In this document: positions 10,992 through 21,499 of the stretch, one piece after another
How positions within the stretch are numbered: the first letter of the stretch is position 1
Layout of the letters: the number at the start of each line of letters is the position of its first letter
Position numbers and translations under genes: made by a program
NCBI GenBank assembly: GCA_037178625.1
Contig: CM074128.1
Coordinates: 1,922,001 to 1,986,000, forward strand
From: Skeletonema tropicum
Lineage: Eukaryota > Bacillariophyta > Thalassiosirophyceae > Thalassiosirales > Thalassiosiraceae
Direction: 5' to 3'
Length of the DNA: 64,000 nt
Notes under the pieces: generated by a model
What the model saw: only the letters and a program-made list of their open reading frames with translations
Database searches by the model: none
What the model was told of the DNA's origin: nothing

Positions 10992-11514
10992 TTATTGTAG
11001 TTTTTGACATTTTTTTATCTTCCAGATTTATTTAGATCCCAAGTATAATGACGCCAAAATATCGCCAAAATCCATGAATCTCTACAGTCTTCTCACACGA
11101 CGGTTCTGCAAATTTTTGTCTGTCCTGCCCTGATATTTTCCTATCCACCCGTTGCACAACTCAATCTGAAACGATGGGCAGACTGCTCTGACGAAGAACT
11201 TTTTTCCCTTTCTGACGTGTTGCCGTGGAGCTCAGCGGAAAAACACAAATCGTCATTCCTGCTCTGCGCATGAACCAATGCTTCCCAGCCAATGCAACGC
11301 TTTGAGAACCTCCACCTCCATGCTATCTGCTGCCGCAGCTGCTATGCCGACGGAGTCATTAAGCGGGCCCATCTAGTTGCCATAACTAGAAGGAATACTC
11401 CTAACAACAATACACCAGTCTAAATTCTTATTCATCAAACAACACCAACAACACCAACATCCACGTCCATTTGTCTAAACATTGTCCACATCTTATCGAT
11501 TGCTAACCGGGATT

Positions 11515-14067
11515 ATGCTTTGTCATCAAAAACACAAGTCAACAACAACAACATCATCATGTGGATTTTGCCGCCTCCGCAGCTCTATACCACAGAGGGC
11601 GTTACTGCTAGCCTTCATCATGGCTGCAGTGTGCCGAGTTCACAACATGTCCCCTTCATTTGCAGTATGTGCTCTCTCAGTTGGAGGGTCGACTCATCAT
11701 AGGCCAACCGTAAGAACATCTCTACATATGGCACCGTCGCGGCTAAACTACAAAGATAACGATGATGATGATTTCGTTACCAACACCGTTATTGATCAAC
11801 CAAAGTTCCGCAGGAGGGTCCTTTCAGCTGTGGGCTCAGTGGTACGCAGCCCCGGAAGACGATTAAAGAAGAGGAGGTCCTTGTCCAAATTTATATTTCC
11901 ACCAGATGAACCAGAAGACAATAGCGAAGGTGGCGACATATCGAAAAAAGAAACGTCTGCCGTCTTGAAAAATGACGAGCAAATACACGACGACGACACA
12001 CTGCTCGTGTATGAAAGTGAAACCTATTTATCATTAACAAAGGCGAAGGGCCGTCGAGTCATCGGTAGGAAGAAGAAGACACCGCTGGTGACTGTGAAGA
12101 ATATTCATGAGCTTCGCGAGGCTGTATTAGATCGTGGATTGAATCTACGTGATGTGGATCTCGAGTACTCAGTTCCGGAATGTTTATTGACCTCTCAGAA
12201 AGGGCATTCGGATAAAATGATTTTGGGCGAAGACGGGGCGTTGGATTCAAAAGATGAACCCAATTCGGATGAATGGCAATTAATTGGCAATCTTTTGGCG
12301 GAAGATGCGCCTACAGCCGCAGAAGAAGCAACGGCCAACAAAAAAGGAGAAGAGCTATTCTCACATGATGTTCTCAACTTACTCCACAAACGTTACCATT
12401 CCAAATCTACGCCTGGCTCGCGTGCACCTGATGATACTGACATTCTGGCCTTGTCTATTGAGGGGGGAGGAATGCGTGGAGCTGTGTCTGGAGGCATGGC
12501 AGCTGCCATTGCTTGTCTTGGCCTTTCCAATGCCTTTGACTCTATCTATGGCAGCTCAGCTGGAAGTATTATCGGGAGCTACTTTGTGAGTAGGCAACTG
12601 TACCTTGATGTCTACACTGACGTCATTCCAGCCGGGAAAGACCTTTTCGTGAAGAAATCAAAGATTATTTCGGACATTTTTCGTAACATGTTTGTTGCAC
12701 ACGTGGTCAAGGGTTCACTCGGAAAACTGGGAAAGAAGCTGAACTCTAACTTGGTCGAAAGATATAGAAGTCCGATTATGGAAAACAACTCCACTTTGCC
12801 AGTAATGCAGGACCTGCCAACAACCCGCGCTGGTGGACTGAACACTTCCTTTGTTTTGGATGCAATTATGTGTCCTGAACGTGGGTTGAGACCTCTTGAC
12901 TTGGAAACATTCGCTCACAACGATGCTGTTCAGCCTCTTCGCATCGTTAGCTCTGCTGTTGATTTGGAGACAGGAGAGCTTAAATCTGTCTGCTTTGGAT
13001 CTAAGGAAGGACATTTCAGAGATGAATTTGCAAATCCTGCTGCTCATGCAGTGTCTGGTGATCCTAAAAATTTATATCCTGAAATACAGTCTGCGCAGGC
13101 TGATGAAAATGGCTATCGTCGAGGAATATGGGCATGTCTTGGGGCAAGCATGACCGTGCCTGGAGCAGCTGGAAACCCGTTTCGAATGGATCTATCGTCG
13201 GGAGAGAAGCTTTTGTGCTTTGATGCATTTTGCTACGAGCCGGTACCTTTCCGCTCTGCTGTAGCAGAAGGCGCCACGCATGTCCTTGCGTTGCGATCCA
13301 GACCTGCATCGTATGTACCTAAGACAAAACCGACTTTGTACGAGCGCGCAGTTGCCCCATTCTACTTCCGTTCAAGTGGTGTAAACACTCCAGCTGAGTT
13401 TTTTGAGAAGGGAGGTCAACAATATCTTTACGCCGAGGATGTGCTCACTTGCGACGATGGACTTGCGTCTTCAGAGGCGATTCCAATCCCACCAGCCAAG
13501 GTGCTCTATGCAGCACCTGAAGAGAATCGAGTGTCTGCAGACGACAAAAAGAGGGAGAATTGGCGTCGTGCTCATCTCCTCCCCATCACTGTCCCAGCTG
13601 ATGTTCCCGAGTTATCAGTCTTGTCACAGGATAGGGATGACATTATTGCTGGAATGAGAGAAGGTTTTGCTGCAGCGTATGAAGCACTTGCACCTGTTGT
13701 CGGGCTTGAAGCTTCCGGGAATGGTATGTTAGTAGCTGAACTCGTATTTCCAGATGGCGATGCACCCACCCAAGATGCAGGTGTACAAGTTCTTCCTGGT
13801 GAGAAACTTATAACGAATGTTGTGAATCATGACGTTGAGGAGAAAGCGAAAGAACCAAGTATTGGGTTACGAAACCGCATTTCTAAGCGATTCAGAAGGT
13901 TTAGAGACAAAGACCACAGCACCTCAATCGAAGAGGTCTCTGCCGTCGGTGAAAGCGACAACACTTTCTCCTCGCTCCTGCCTGGCTTGCAGAGTGGTAG
14001 CTTGCCGATGGTATGGGAAAGAGTTCAAACTTATTTGGAGAGGAACACTTCCCTTTCCCTGAAGTGA
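11515..14067 (+). CDS. Patatin-like phospholipase domain protein
   Basis: 850 aa from the ATG at 11515 (MLCHQKHK); no intron. A hydrophobic N-terminal segment (ALLLAFIMAAVC) suggests a signal peptide or anchor. The patatin domain begins about residue 310: the oxyanion-hole motif GGGMRG (317-322) and nucleophile elbow GSSAG with Ser348. The catalytic Asp is probably Asp570 in CFDAFCYEP, where the usual D-G-G/A is D-A-F. Such enzymes hydrolyse acyl groups from glycerolipids using a Ser-Asp dyad. The first 300 residues are charged and probably disordered. The C terminus (about 740-850) is a basic and serine-rich tail. The substrate is not indicated by sequence. Confidence 0.87.
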   Translation: MLCHQKHKSTTTTSSCGFCRLRSSIPQRALLLAFIMAAVCRVHNMSPSFAVCALSVGGSTHHRPTVRTSLHMAPSRLNYKDNDDDDFVTNTVIDQPKFRRRVLSAVGSVVRSPGRRLKKRRSLSKFIFPPDEPEDNSEGGDISKKETSAVLKNDEQIHDDDTLLVYESETYLSLTKAKGRRVIGRKKKTPLVTVKNIHELREAVLDRGLNLRDVDLEYSVPECLLTSQKGHSDKMILGEDGALDSKDEPNSDEWQLIGNLLAEDAPTAAEEATANKKGEELFSHDVLNLLHKRYHSKSTPGSRAPDDTDILALSIEGGGMRGAVSGGMAAAIACLGLSNAFDSIYGSSAGSIIGSYFVSRQLYLDVYTDVIPAGKDLFVKKSKIISDIFRNMFVAHVVKGSLGKLGKKLNSNLVERYRSPIMENNSTLPVMQDLPTTRAGGLNTSFVLDAIMCPERGLRPLDLETFAHNDAVQPLRIVSSAVDLETGELKSVCFGSKEGHFRDEFANPAAHAVSGDPKNLYPEIQSAQADENGYRRGIWACLGASMTVPGAAGNPFRMDLSSGEKLLCFDAFCYEPVPFRSAVAEGATHVLALRSRPASYVPKTKPTLYERAVAPFYFRSSGVNTPAEFFEKGGQQYLYAEDVLTCDDGLASSEAIPIPPAKVLYAAPEENRVSADDKKRENWRRAHLLPITVPADVPELSVLSQDRDDIIAGMREGFAAAYEALAPVVGLEASGNGMLVAELVFPDGDAPTQDAGVQVLPGEKLITNVVNHDVEEKAKEPSIGLRNRISKRFRRFRDKDHSTSIEEVSAVGESDNTFSSLLPGLQSGSLPMVWERVQTYLERNTSLSLK

Positions 14068-14637
14068 GCTTCACTCCGATTAACTATCATGTACAAAAAT
14101 GGACAAAATAGATTTATGTCCCAAGCTAAACGGCTAGCTCTAGAGGCAAGCTCGTTAATAACATTTAGACGTCATTTGTTAAGTACTTAGATTTAATTGC
14201 TTTGTTGTGAATATGAGCATTAGTTGCATTTTCATTTTGGTATCGTAGCTTGCTACTTGCTTGGTTGAGGATTGGAGAGAGAAAGGGGTCTTAGAGGATT
14301 TAGTACGCATTCAGAGGTGTCAGAAAGATCCAGAACAGAATCAAAATCATCATTGGCACTTGCGCTTGGCACCATCACCATGACATCAGCGAGATAAAAG
14401 CAGCCACATTATCTCGACACCGTTCACAACTCCAATTTCAATAGTACTACAAAAAGTTGTTCCTCCACTCGCCGCATACTCTGTTCTGTCGCGTCTGCAT
14501 CAACTTCTCTCACGACAAATCACTCGAATCCTTGCATTATTTACACCAGCCAGGCACGCAACTCTTTGAATTGAGAATTCTGCGCAATCAGCATACAGCT
14601 GACATTCTCCCACCTATATCAACCAACAAAGTAAACA
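14068..14637. other. Intergenic region between the patatin-like and ETF-beta genes
   Basis: No gene supported. The last 200 bases before the ETF-beta ATG are C- and A-rich with TCAAC/CAACA stretches, consistent with a leader. No repeat or RNA gene was recognised. Confidence 0.4.
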
Positions 14638-15670
14638 ATGAAAAAGATTCTAGTGCCCATCAAACGCGTCATCGACTACGCCCAAAAGATCCGCGTCGAC
14701 TCCTCCAAAGGACCACAGGGCGTACAACTCAAAAACGTCAAAATGAGTATGAACCCATTCTGCGAAATTGCCGTTGAAGAAGCCATTCAACTAAAAGAAC
14801 AAAACAAGGGTGCCGAAGTTGTGGCAATCTCTGTCGGACCGAAGCAGTGCACGGAGACGATTCGAACTGCTTTGGCAATGGGTGCGGATAGAGGAATTCA
14901 TATTGAGACCAAGCCGGATGTGAGAGGAGATTATATAGACTTGCAGCCGTGGGCGATTGCTAGTTTGTTGAAGGGTATTGTGGACAGGGAAGATGCTGTG
15001 GATCTGGTGTTGTTGGGGAAACAGAGTATTGATTCAGTGAGTGTGTAGATTTCGTTTGTCTCGTGTCTAGGTGTATCACTACTTTGTTTTCTGTTTAGCA
15101 ACACTAATATTCATATTATGCAACATTTTGCGTTTGCAGGACTGTGGACAAACAGGTCCTCTTCTTGCCGGTCTATTGAATGCTCCACAGGCAACATTTG
15201 CTGCCAATATAGAGAGAGGTGATGATGGCTCTTTTACTGTAGAACGTGAAACTGATACTGGTGTGTATTTATGACTTTTTACATCTACATATTCTTTGTG
15301 TACTGATGTCAATATCTAACAATGAAAACATTACTCGTTTCATTTGCAAACTTTGACAACGACATCATCAGGCACTGAAACAATCAAACTCAATGCTAGT
15401 GGAAAGCCAGCTGTCATCACATGTGATCTCCGCCTCAACACGCCACGTTATCCAACAATGCCAAACATTATGAAGGCCAAGAAAAAGCCTGTCGAGACAA
15501 TTTCTTTGGAAGATATGGTAAAAGAGCTAGGATTAGATTTGGATGAAGTTTTGACGCCAAAGAATGAAGTGGTGGAAGTTTACGAACCTCCTCCGAGGAA
15601 GGAGGGTGAAACAGTTGGAAGTATTGACGAATTGCTGGGCAAATTGAAAGAGAAGGGGTTAGTCGCTTAG
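14638..15670 (+). CDS. Electron transfer flavoprotein beta subunit
   Basis: Three exons, 14638-15036, 15140-15260 and 15372-15670, with introns of 103 and 111 bp; product 272 aa. The N terminus [20 protein letters not shown] and the block [17 protein letters not shown], then [19 protein letters not shown], are the ETF-beta signature. [20 protein letters not shown] appears exactly across the first splice junction. ETF (alpha plus beta) carries electrons from acyl-CoA dehydrogenases to ETF-ubiquinone oxidoreductase in mitochondria. The mature-like N terminus without a long presequence is usual for ETF-beta. The alpha subunit is not in this window. Confidence 0.95.
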
Positions 15671-16053
15671 ATTGGTCTCGGCTATGTCAATATTATAAAT
15701 AGTATTTGCGTTGAGATTGTGATCCCTGTGTGATAGTAAATTCATCTCTAGAGAGATACCGCAACGCGTCTTCTTACTTTCAGTACTTATCTATCGGACC
15801 AGCCACCCACTTTACAGTCATCGCATCAATGACTTCTTTGAAATTCGTGCGATTCAAATTTCAGGGGAAGTGGTACTCAATTGTTGCATGGCGACATCTA
15901 TTCAGCCGGAGTTCTCGTCAGGGAGTCAACTCACTCTTGCAAAGCAGCACTGCTGGCTGATTAATACGATGCCGACGACTCATTGACATCTCGTCAGATC
16001 GTGAATTCTATACAACATTAACAAAATTGCAACATCGACATAACAACTTAAAC

Positions 16054-16521
16054 ATGAACGAGCAATCAAAGGCAAATGAGTGGGAATTCTGGGACTACGA
16101 TGTGTCGGCTTTATCAGCTTTTCATCATGTTTCCAATGAAAAGCCGAAGACTGAAGACTGCAGCTGTAAGGACGGGCCCAAAACGCATCACATTCTTCCA
16201 AACCATATTGAAGTTGACTCATCAAGGTACGATGAAGACGATGATATAGACAAGGCTTGGAGAGAGTTTGATAGCTACGAAAGCATATTGCATTCGGCAA
16301 GTATCTCCAATCAAAATCACGCTGAACAAGCGAAGCAGGTAATGCCCGATGAGAAGACTAACTCTCAAGCCTATCATACTATGAAGATTCAGGCAAGGAC
16401 AAAGTCTACTTCTACACAGGGAGGACCAAAGAAGAATTTAGATTCTTGCAAAGACAAGTCACCTTCTCCTCCTAGATTGAATGATATTATTTCAAACTGC
16501 AAAGGAGCTCGTGCGGCCTAA
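16054..16521 (+). CDS. Small hydrophilic protein, unknown
   Basis: 155 aa from the ATG at 16054 (MNEQSKANEWEFWDYDVSAL). It has an acidic N-terminal half with a tract around DEDDDIDKAWREFDSYES and a Lys/Ser/Pro-rich C-terminal half, and no predicted membrane segment. I recognise no family. It ends 98 bp from the convergent desaturase gene. The 18.6-kb duplication starts at base 16121, inside codon 23, so the second copy lacks the first 22 codons and the native promoter. Confidence 0.6.
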   Translation: MNEQSKANEWEFWDYDVSALSAFHHVSNEKPKTEDCSCKDGPKTHHILPNHIEVDSSRYDEDDDIDKAWREFDSYESILHSASISNQNHAEQAKQVMPDEKTNSQAYHTMKIQARTKSTSTQGGPKKNLDSCKDKSPSPPRLNDIISNCKGARAA

Positions 16522-16619
16522 CAGTGTAATAACATCACTCCATGTCAATCTGTCTATTATAACTTTGTCGTTAGATAAAAATGTTTTACATCCATAAATT
16601 GTTCATAGCCAACATTTTT

Positions 16620-18041
16620 TCATGGCCGAACTGCCATTTCGGCTGTATGAGTCAGGTGCGCTACCAAAGCTTCCTTGTAGCCAGACACTACATTGTAAGG
16701 AACACCATGTTTCTGACATATTCGTTTCACTCCAGGAGCCAGAGCAGGTAAGTGGCAATGATTGATTGTAGGAAAAAGGTGGTGCTCGATCTGATAATTG
16801 AGCCCACCTGAGAAGTACAAGCTAAGCCAACTATCATTGCCAAAGTTTTGAGCCGTCACGATTTGGTGTTTGTAAAAGTTTTTCGAGGATGCGTCGATGC
16901 ATGGTCCAACCATGTGATTGATTTGAGAGTTCAGCATGAAACACAAGCTGAAGAGTGCATTGGGTACGAATGCCCACATGAGTGCCTTCCAAAGAGGAAA
17001 GACGAAGAATGGCCATACATATGCAACGCTGATGTAGAACAAACGACCAAACAAATGTGCCGCAAGATTCATCCTTGATCGTTGCATACAAGGAACCGCA
17101 TTGTTGTAGGTGAGCTTGACTACAGCTCTCATATCACTGAGGATATTCAATCCGATACCAGACGCTATCGACCAAACTAAAAGGATGCGCAGAAAGTGAG
17201 CTTGGTTTGTGTGAGTCGACCTCCATCGGATGCTTTTGTGCTCTCTCATGAGTTGAGGTGCATGCGCAAGGTCGGGATCTTTGTGCCCAATGTTTGTGTA
17301 GGCATGATGTCCTATTGTATGTTGATGATACCAAATTGATGGACTCGATAGAAGAGGAAGCAAGTATGGCATGAATGCGTTCACTCTCCAATCCGAGCTC
17401 AAGGCAAAGTGCGTGGCATCATGCCAGTAGTTAGCAATCGTCAACCACGCAAGAACTGGAGTCAACACAATAAACAACCAATTTCCACGAACGTACAATG
17501 GCAAGGTGCCGAAGAAACTGGTCATTAGAGTCATGACAAGAATCCATCTAGCCAGAGTTGCCTTTGATGCCTCAGTGATATTCGAAAGATTCTTCTTTTT
17601 GGCAATTTTAGCAAAGTACTCAGATACCAGAGCCTTCAAGTCAGACACGAATTCGTCATTCTCTATTCCATCCCATTCGTATACTAATCCATCATCTCTT
17701 TCGTCCATTAGTTGGCATCCATACGTAGATTCTTTTTCCTTTGGAACTTCATACTTTGATAGTATCTGCATCAACTTTTTGTGTTTCGTGAAGGGATGAT
17801 GAGATTCAAACAATGCAGTCCCATCTCGTCGCTGTACTAGAGACAAGGCAACTGGTCCTCCTGGATGATCAAAGTCTGTGAGATTGTACCATTTATTGTG
17901 GATCTTTGTTACGATGTATTCGTTATTGTTCTTTTGTCGATCGGGTTGATCGTTTGAATTTGATTTCTTTTTCAGTGAATATCTATACGTGGCAGCAACG
18001 ATTGTAACTGCAAGAGCAATGATGCCTACCTCGGTGGCCAT
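16620..18041 (-). CDS. Cytochrome b5-fusion front-end fatty acid desaturase (unit 1)
   Basis: 473 aa from the ATG at 18041 (MATEVGIIALAVTIVAATYR); the frame is open upstream but only with non-ATG codons. Order: an N-terminal hydrophobic segment, a cytochrome b5 domain with heme motif HPGGP (59-63), then a membrane desaturase with three histidine boxes: HDATH (207-211), HQHTIGHH (239-246) and QIEHH (417-421). Gln in place of His in the third box is the hallmark of front-end desaturases (delta-4/5/6/8). These insert a double bond between an existing one and the carboxyl end of an acyl chain in the ER or plastid, taking electrons through the fused b5. Regiospecificity cannot be read from sequence. 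Intronless; converges on the 155-aa gene. Confidence 0.92.
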   Translation of the reverse strand: MATEVGIIALAVTIVAATYRYSLKKKSNSNDQPDRQKNNNEYIVTKIHNKWYNLTDFDHPGGPVALSLVQRRDGTALFESHHPFTKHKKLMQILSKYEVPKEKESTYGCQLMDERDDGLVYEWDGIENDEFVSDLKALVSEYFAKIAKKKNLSNITEASKATLARWILVMTLMTSFFGTLPLYVRGNWLFIVLTPVLAWLTIANYWHDATHFALSSDWRVNAFMPYLLPLLSSPSIWYHQHTIGHHAYTNIGHKDPDLAHAPQLMREHKSIRWRSTHTNQAHFLRILLVWSIASGIGLNILSDMRAVVKLTYNNAVPCMQRSRMNLAAHLFGRLFYISVAYVWPFFVFPLWKALMWAFVPNALFSLCFMLNSQINHMVGPCIDASSKNFYKHQIVTAQNFGNDSWLSLYFSGGLNYQIEHHLFPTINHCHLPALAPGVKRICQKHGVPYNVVSGYKEALVAHLTHTAEMAVRP

Positions 18042-18538
18042 GTTCTTGGGTGTATGAGAAACAATGCAGCGCAATACAATACCAATCAGCAAGCAGAGGT
18101 GGATGTCAGATAATAAGTGATTGCGATATTCATCTTTGCTCAATCATCATTTTAAAATTTACCCTCGATTTTTTCACATTATTACCGTACTCACCTGTAT
18201 ATAGTTCGGCCCAACGTTCATTTCTTGGGGCCAAGATGGAATTCGTGTAGGGGAAACTTCTCCTGCACTACATTCATCGGCAGGTGCGATGAAGCTTGAT
18301 ACGTTGGAGTGATCCATCGTAATCTCTAAAGAGGCTGGCTATCTAAAATGCGAGACAAACAAACGCCTCTACTTAGGTTGGTTAGAGATGATGATGCGTT
18401 TACACAACCCGCGTCATTTATCATATTCTTTTACCGACTGCCGACCGATTGATGGGCATCAATTGGAAGCTAGAGCTGGAAGCATGTTTCAAAAAGAAGA
18501 TTTGAGCTCGCTGAGTTGGCTTTGGCTTCGTGCGTATG

Positions 18539-20212
18539 TAAGCCTGTTTTTTCTAAAAGGGGAGGTAGGAGGGTTCGCGGAAAATTACGAGAAAGTTGGA
18601 CAGACCGTCGATTTTGAAATGCTCAAATCGAGTAAAGGCCAAAAAGAGTTTTGAACTAAGGTCAAAAAAAGGAGCTACCATAATACCATAGCGCAATAGC
18701 ACGACAACACATTCTATTTGTTACATTGCAGCTTCAATACACTTATCCTTCAGCTCCTTTCTTTCAGCGCTCATCTTTGCCTTCTTCTCATTGATTTCGT
18801 CTCTGAAAACCTTTCTCTCTTTCTTCTTCGCCTTGACTGCTGCCACTTCCTCCGGGGTAGGTTCTTGGTACATTAGATCATATACCGCTGCAACGATACT
18901 TTGTGTACAACTCGACCCTCTTGTAGACATTTATTCCAGGAGCCTTCATGGGTTGTAGTAGGTGGATAGTGCTACATATTGCTTTTCTTCTCCGCCTGCA
19001 ACAGGAGTGACCGTGTACGTTCCATCTTGATGCACTTTCACTAAGTACCCCTGCTCTTGTAAATATCGGTAGTAGCAAGGTCGGACACCCATTGAGAAGG
19101 GCAAATATACTGCATTATGACCATCGTTATCACGTGTACTCCGTTGTATGAATCCGTCAATTACTTTCTGCACAATGCGTGTTGCCCTCGGGCAATCCTC
19201 TGCAAGTTTGATGAGGATTTCGAAGTGCTCCCGGATGGCAATTAATATAGGATCATCCTCCCTGTATTTCCATGCCGAGGGGCAACTCCATTATTAGAAA
19301 CGCAAGTTTTGATGGTGCTCATTCTTTTCTTCCCAAACTGAACAAGAGTATCATGGCAGATCGGCATATTTTAAGACTTTGTAGTGCAGTCGTCCACCCC
19401 AGTAACATCATATGGCATGAGGTACAATTGCTTTTTATTTACTCCGTTTGCAGCGGCATATCTGTACCAGTCGATGACTGTTTGGTTTTGATAAGTATGA
19501 TCTTGTTGAAGGAAACTGGTGCAGAATTGAGCCACTGCCCGTCGGTACGAATAGTTGCGGAGAATTGAAAGACATGAGCACTTTTGACGACTGCCATTAT
19601 TTTTGATATCTTCGCAATTTTCACGAAGTGCCTTTGTCAGCAGGTGCTGATCCATTTCAACAACCAGTCCTTCAACCATCTCCGTCGGCATTGGTTTGTC
19701 TTAGTATTTCCTTTTCCACGCATTAATTTTTTGATGAATGGTCTTCTCTGGGAGGGGTGGGGGGGAGTTGTTGGACCGTTAATATCTTCGCAGACTGGGG
19801 AGGTATCCATAGAAGAGGCATTATTAGTTGTATTGTTGGTTGCGGACGCCATTGTGTTGGTATTAATGGTGTCGGAGGCCATCAGAGGGCTATAAGAGCG
19901 CTATCGGAGGGCTATCGGAGGCAGCATTGGCAGCAAAACACGCAGCACGAAAAGGCGTTTTGTGGCATGTGTGAGGCAACAAAACCTAGCTGAGGGGGCG
20001 AAATTAATTTTGTACACAGCAATAAAGTCAAAATTAATGGCATTAAAGACATCTCAGAATATTACTTTATAGACGTATAGAGAGAGCAATCAATTACCTC
20101 TTAGTACATGGTCATAAGTGCATAAAGCCAAATTTGGCCAACATGCCATATTTTCGTCCGTCAAGCGTTCGCGGAATTTTTCCTACCTCCCCTTTTAGAA
20201 AAAACAGGCTTA
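18539..20212. mobile_element. Degenerate DNA transposon with 32-bp perfect inverted ends (unit 1)
   Basis: 18539-18570 and 20181-20212 are perfect 32-bp inverted repeats starting TAAGCCTGTTTTTTCTAAAA and ending GGGGAGGTAGGA. Outside the ends the flanks differ, and no clean target duplication was identified. The interior encodes several short minus-strand reading frames broken by frameshifts or stops. The right end lies about 260 bp upstream of the TLC gene start and the left end about 500 bp upstream of the desaturase start, so it sits in the divergent promoter region between them. Confidence 0.75.
18721..19882 (-). pseudogene. Broken element-encoded reading frames inside the transposon (unit 1)
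   Basis: On the minus strand, in transcription order: a start at 19882 (MASDTINTNTMASATNN, to 19637), an overlapping shifted frame 19691-19371 (MPTEMVEGLVVEMDQHL, with CSCLSILRNYSYRRAVAQF), an open stretch 19264-18946 (containing IREHFEILIKLAEDCPRATR and the YYRYLQEQGYLVKVHQDG helix) and 18930-18721 (Lys/Glu-rich tail). Together they look like one former protein interrupted at least twice. I do not recognise a transposase catalytic motif. It could be an accessory or DNA-binding protein of the element. The exact exon-intron or frameshift structure cannot be resolved by reading. Confidence 0.45.
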
Positions 20213-20252
20213 TGTATTTTTCCCGCGCAAAGACACATCATGTCAATTGATG

Positions 20253-20317
20253 TGACGTGTCATCTTCTGTCCGACGTGACGTCATGCAACTGCCATCTGT
20301 CCGTTCAGATCACGTGA
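20253..20317. promoter_or_regulatory. CRE-like and G-box-like palindromes upstream of the TLC gene (unit 1)
   Basis: Three bZIP/bHLH-type sites occur within 65 bp: TGACGTGTCA (20253-20262), the perfect CRE palindrome TGACGTCA (20277-20284) and TCACGTGA (20310-20317). They lie 155-219 bp before the TLC start at 20472. TGACGT-type elements are known cAMP/CO2-responsive sites in diatoms. A regulatory role here is inferred. Confidence 0.5.
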
Positions 20318-20471
20318 TGGATATTATTGCCAAGAATCTCCTCCTCACAAGCCAGAAGACGATGGAGACAATGCACAATGCACAATGCTCTCTGAGAGTC
20401 AATGACAAGAGTGGGGTCTAGTAGAGGAGCACAGCTGAAATACTATCACTTCATACAACCGTTTGAAGACA

Positions 20472-21416
20472 ATGGAAGAAAAATCTCCTCTAATCTTTGA
20501 AAACTCCCACGATGGGGGATCCCTACCTGCGTTGCAAATGCTCGTTACGGATATCTTCACTTGGGAGATGTTGTTTCAAATTTCTCAATTTGCAATCAAG
20601 GTGGCATTCGCGAACTTTTCTAAAGTTATCATCAGCCCGAAGAAGTCCAATCACGATGAAGCCAAGGCTGCATTGATGGAACAAGGGCCATCCTATGTTG
20701 TGTCATTTGTACACTCCATGTACGTGACAGCCAGAGGTATGATGCATTTGTATTCTTTGTGGGGAGCTTCCAATATGGACAAATTACATATTGCTGCCGA
20801 GGGCGAATATCGAGCGGCCCATCTCGAGGTGGCAAGAACTAATATTCTCTTTGTAGCATATCTTTTCTACGATCTGTTTCACATCGTGCTTCAGTATCCC
20901 AAGTTGGGCGGTGAGGATACTATGGCACATCACATGATCTTTGCAATGTGTTCCATTGTAAATGGTACTTATGGCATCATGCCATTTCAATTTGGATGGC
21001 TAATTGTTGGAGAATTGAGCACAATCTTTCTTAACTGGAGGTGGTTTCTTCTCAAGAGTGGACGTGACGCCGGTTCATTGCTAGAAAACGTCAACAGCAT
21101 GTTTGCTGCTTCATTCTTCGTCAGCCGAAATGTGATCTATACTGCTGGGATTGTGCACCTTTACATCTTTAGCATGTCCGAGCTCAAGTCATTACTATCA
21201 CCGGACGGTGCGGGAGTTCCACTATCTGCCCTAGGTATCACTTGTGGCTGTATGCTCCTTGGGTGGTTCCTCAATTTGTATTGGGGGGCAAAAATACTTC
21301 GTAAAGTGGCTCGCGCGGTTCGGGCTAGACCCACAGTTGCCGCAAACGGTACCACCGCAGTAGCTGCTAAGCCTGCTAAATCGGGAAAGAAGAATAGAAG
21401 ATCAAAGCGAGATTAA
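20472..21416 (+). CDS. TLC-domain (TRAM-LAG1-CLN8) membrane protein (unit 1)
   Basis: 314 aa from the ATG at 20472 (MEEKSPLIFENSHDGG). Several hydrophobic helices span about residues 80-285. The block FYDLFHIVLQYPKLGG then AHHMIFAMCSI, and GELSTIFLNWRWFL, match the TLC-domain pattern of TLCD/TMEM56-type proteins (the D/H pair and the E-x-S-T-x-F-x-N motif). The C terminus is Ala/Lys-rich and basic (KSGKKNRRSKRD), and may be cytosolic. TLC proteins act in ceramide synthesis or control membrane phospholipid composition; this one looks like the TLCD branch rather than ceramide synthase. It converges on the methyltransferase gene, with 83 bp between stops, inside a lipid-gene cluster. Confidence 0.85.
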   Translation: MEEKSPLIFENSHDGGSLPALQMLVTDIFTWEMLFQISQFAIKVAFANFSKVIISPKKSNHDEAKAALMEQGPSYVVSFVHSMYVTARGMMHLYSLWGASNMDKLHIAAEGEYRAAHLEVARTNILFVAYLFYDLFHIVLQYPKLGGEDTMAHHMIFAMCSIVNGTYGIMPFQFGWLIVGELSTIFLNWRWFLLKSGRDAGSLLENVNSMFAASFFVSRNVIYTAGIVHLYIFSMSELKSLLSPDGAGVPLSALGITCGCMLLGWFLNLYWGAKILRKVARAVRARPTVAANGTTAVAAKPAKSGKKNRRSKRD

Positions 21417-21499
21417 GTAGAGACTTAATGTATAGAACAAACATTCATTATATATACGTATAGCTCTATCTTTCTCTAACTACCTCTTCAAATAGATAA

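Noticed and set aside
18721..19882. Treating the minus-strand frames as separate host genes
   Set aside because: They lie between perfect inverted repeats, overlap in shifted frames and are colinear, which fits one broken element gene better.
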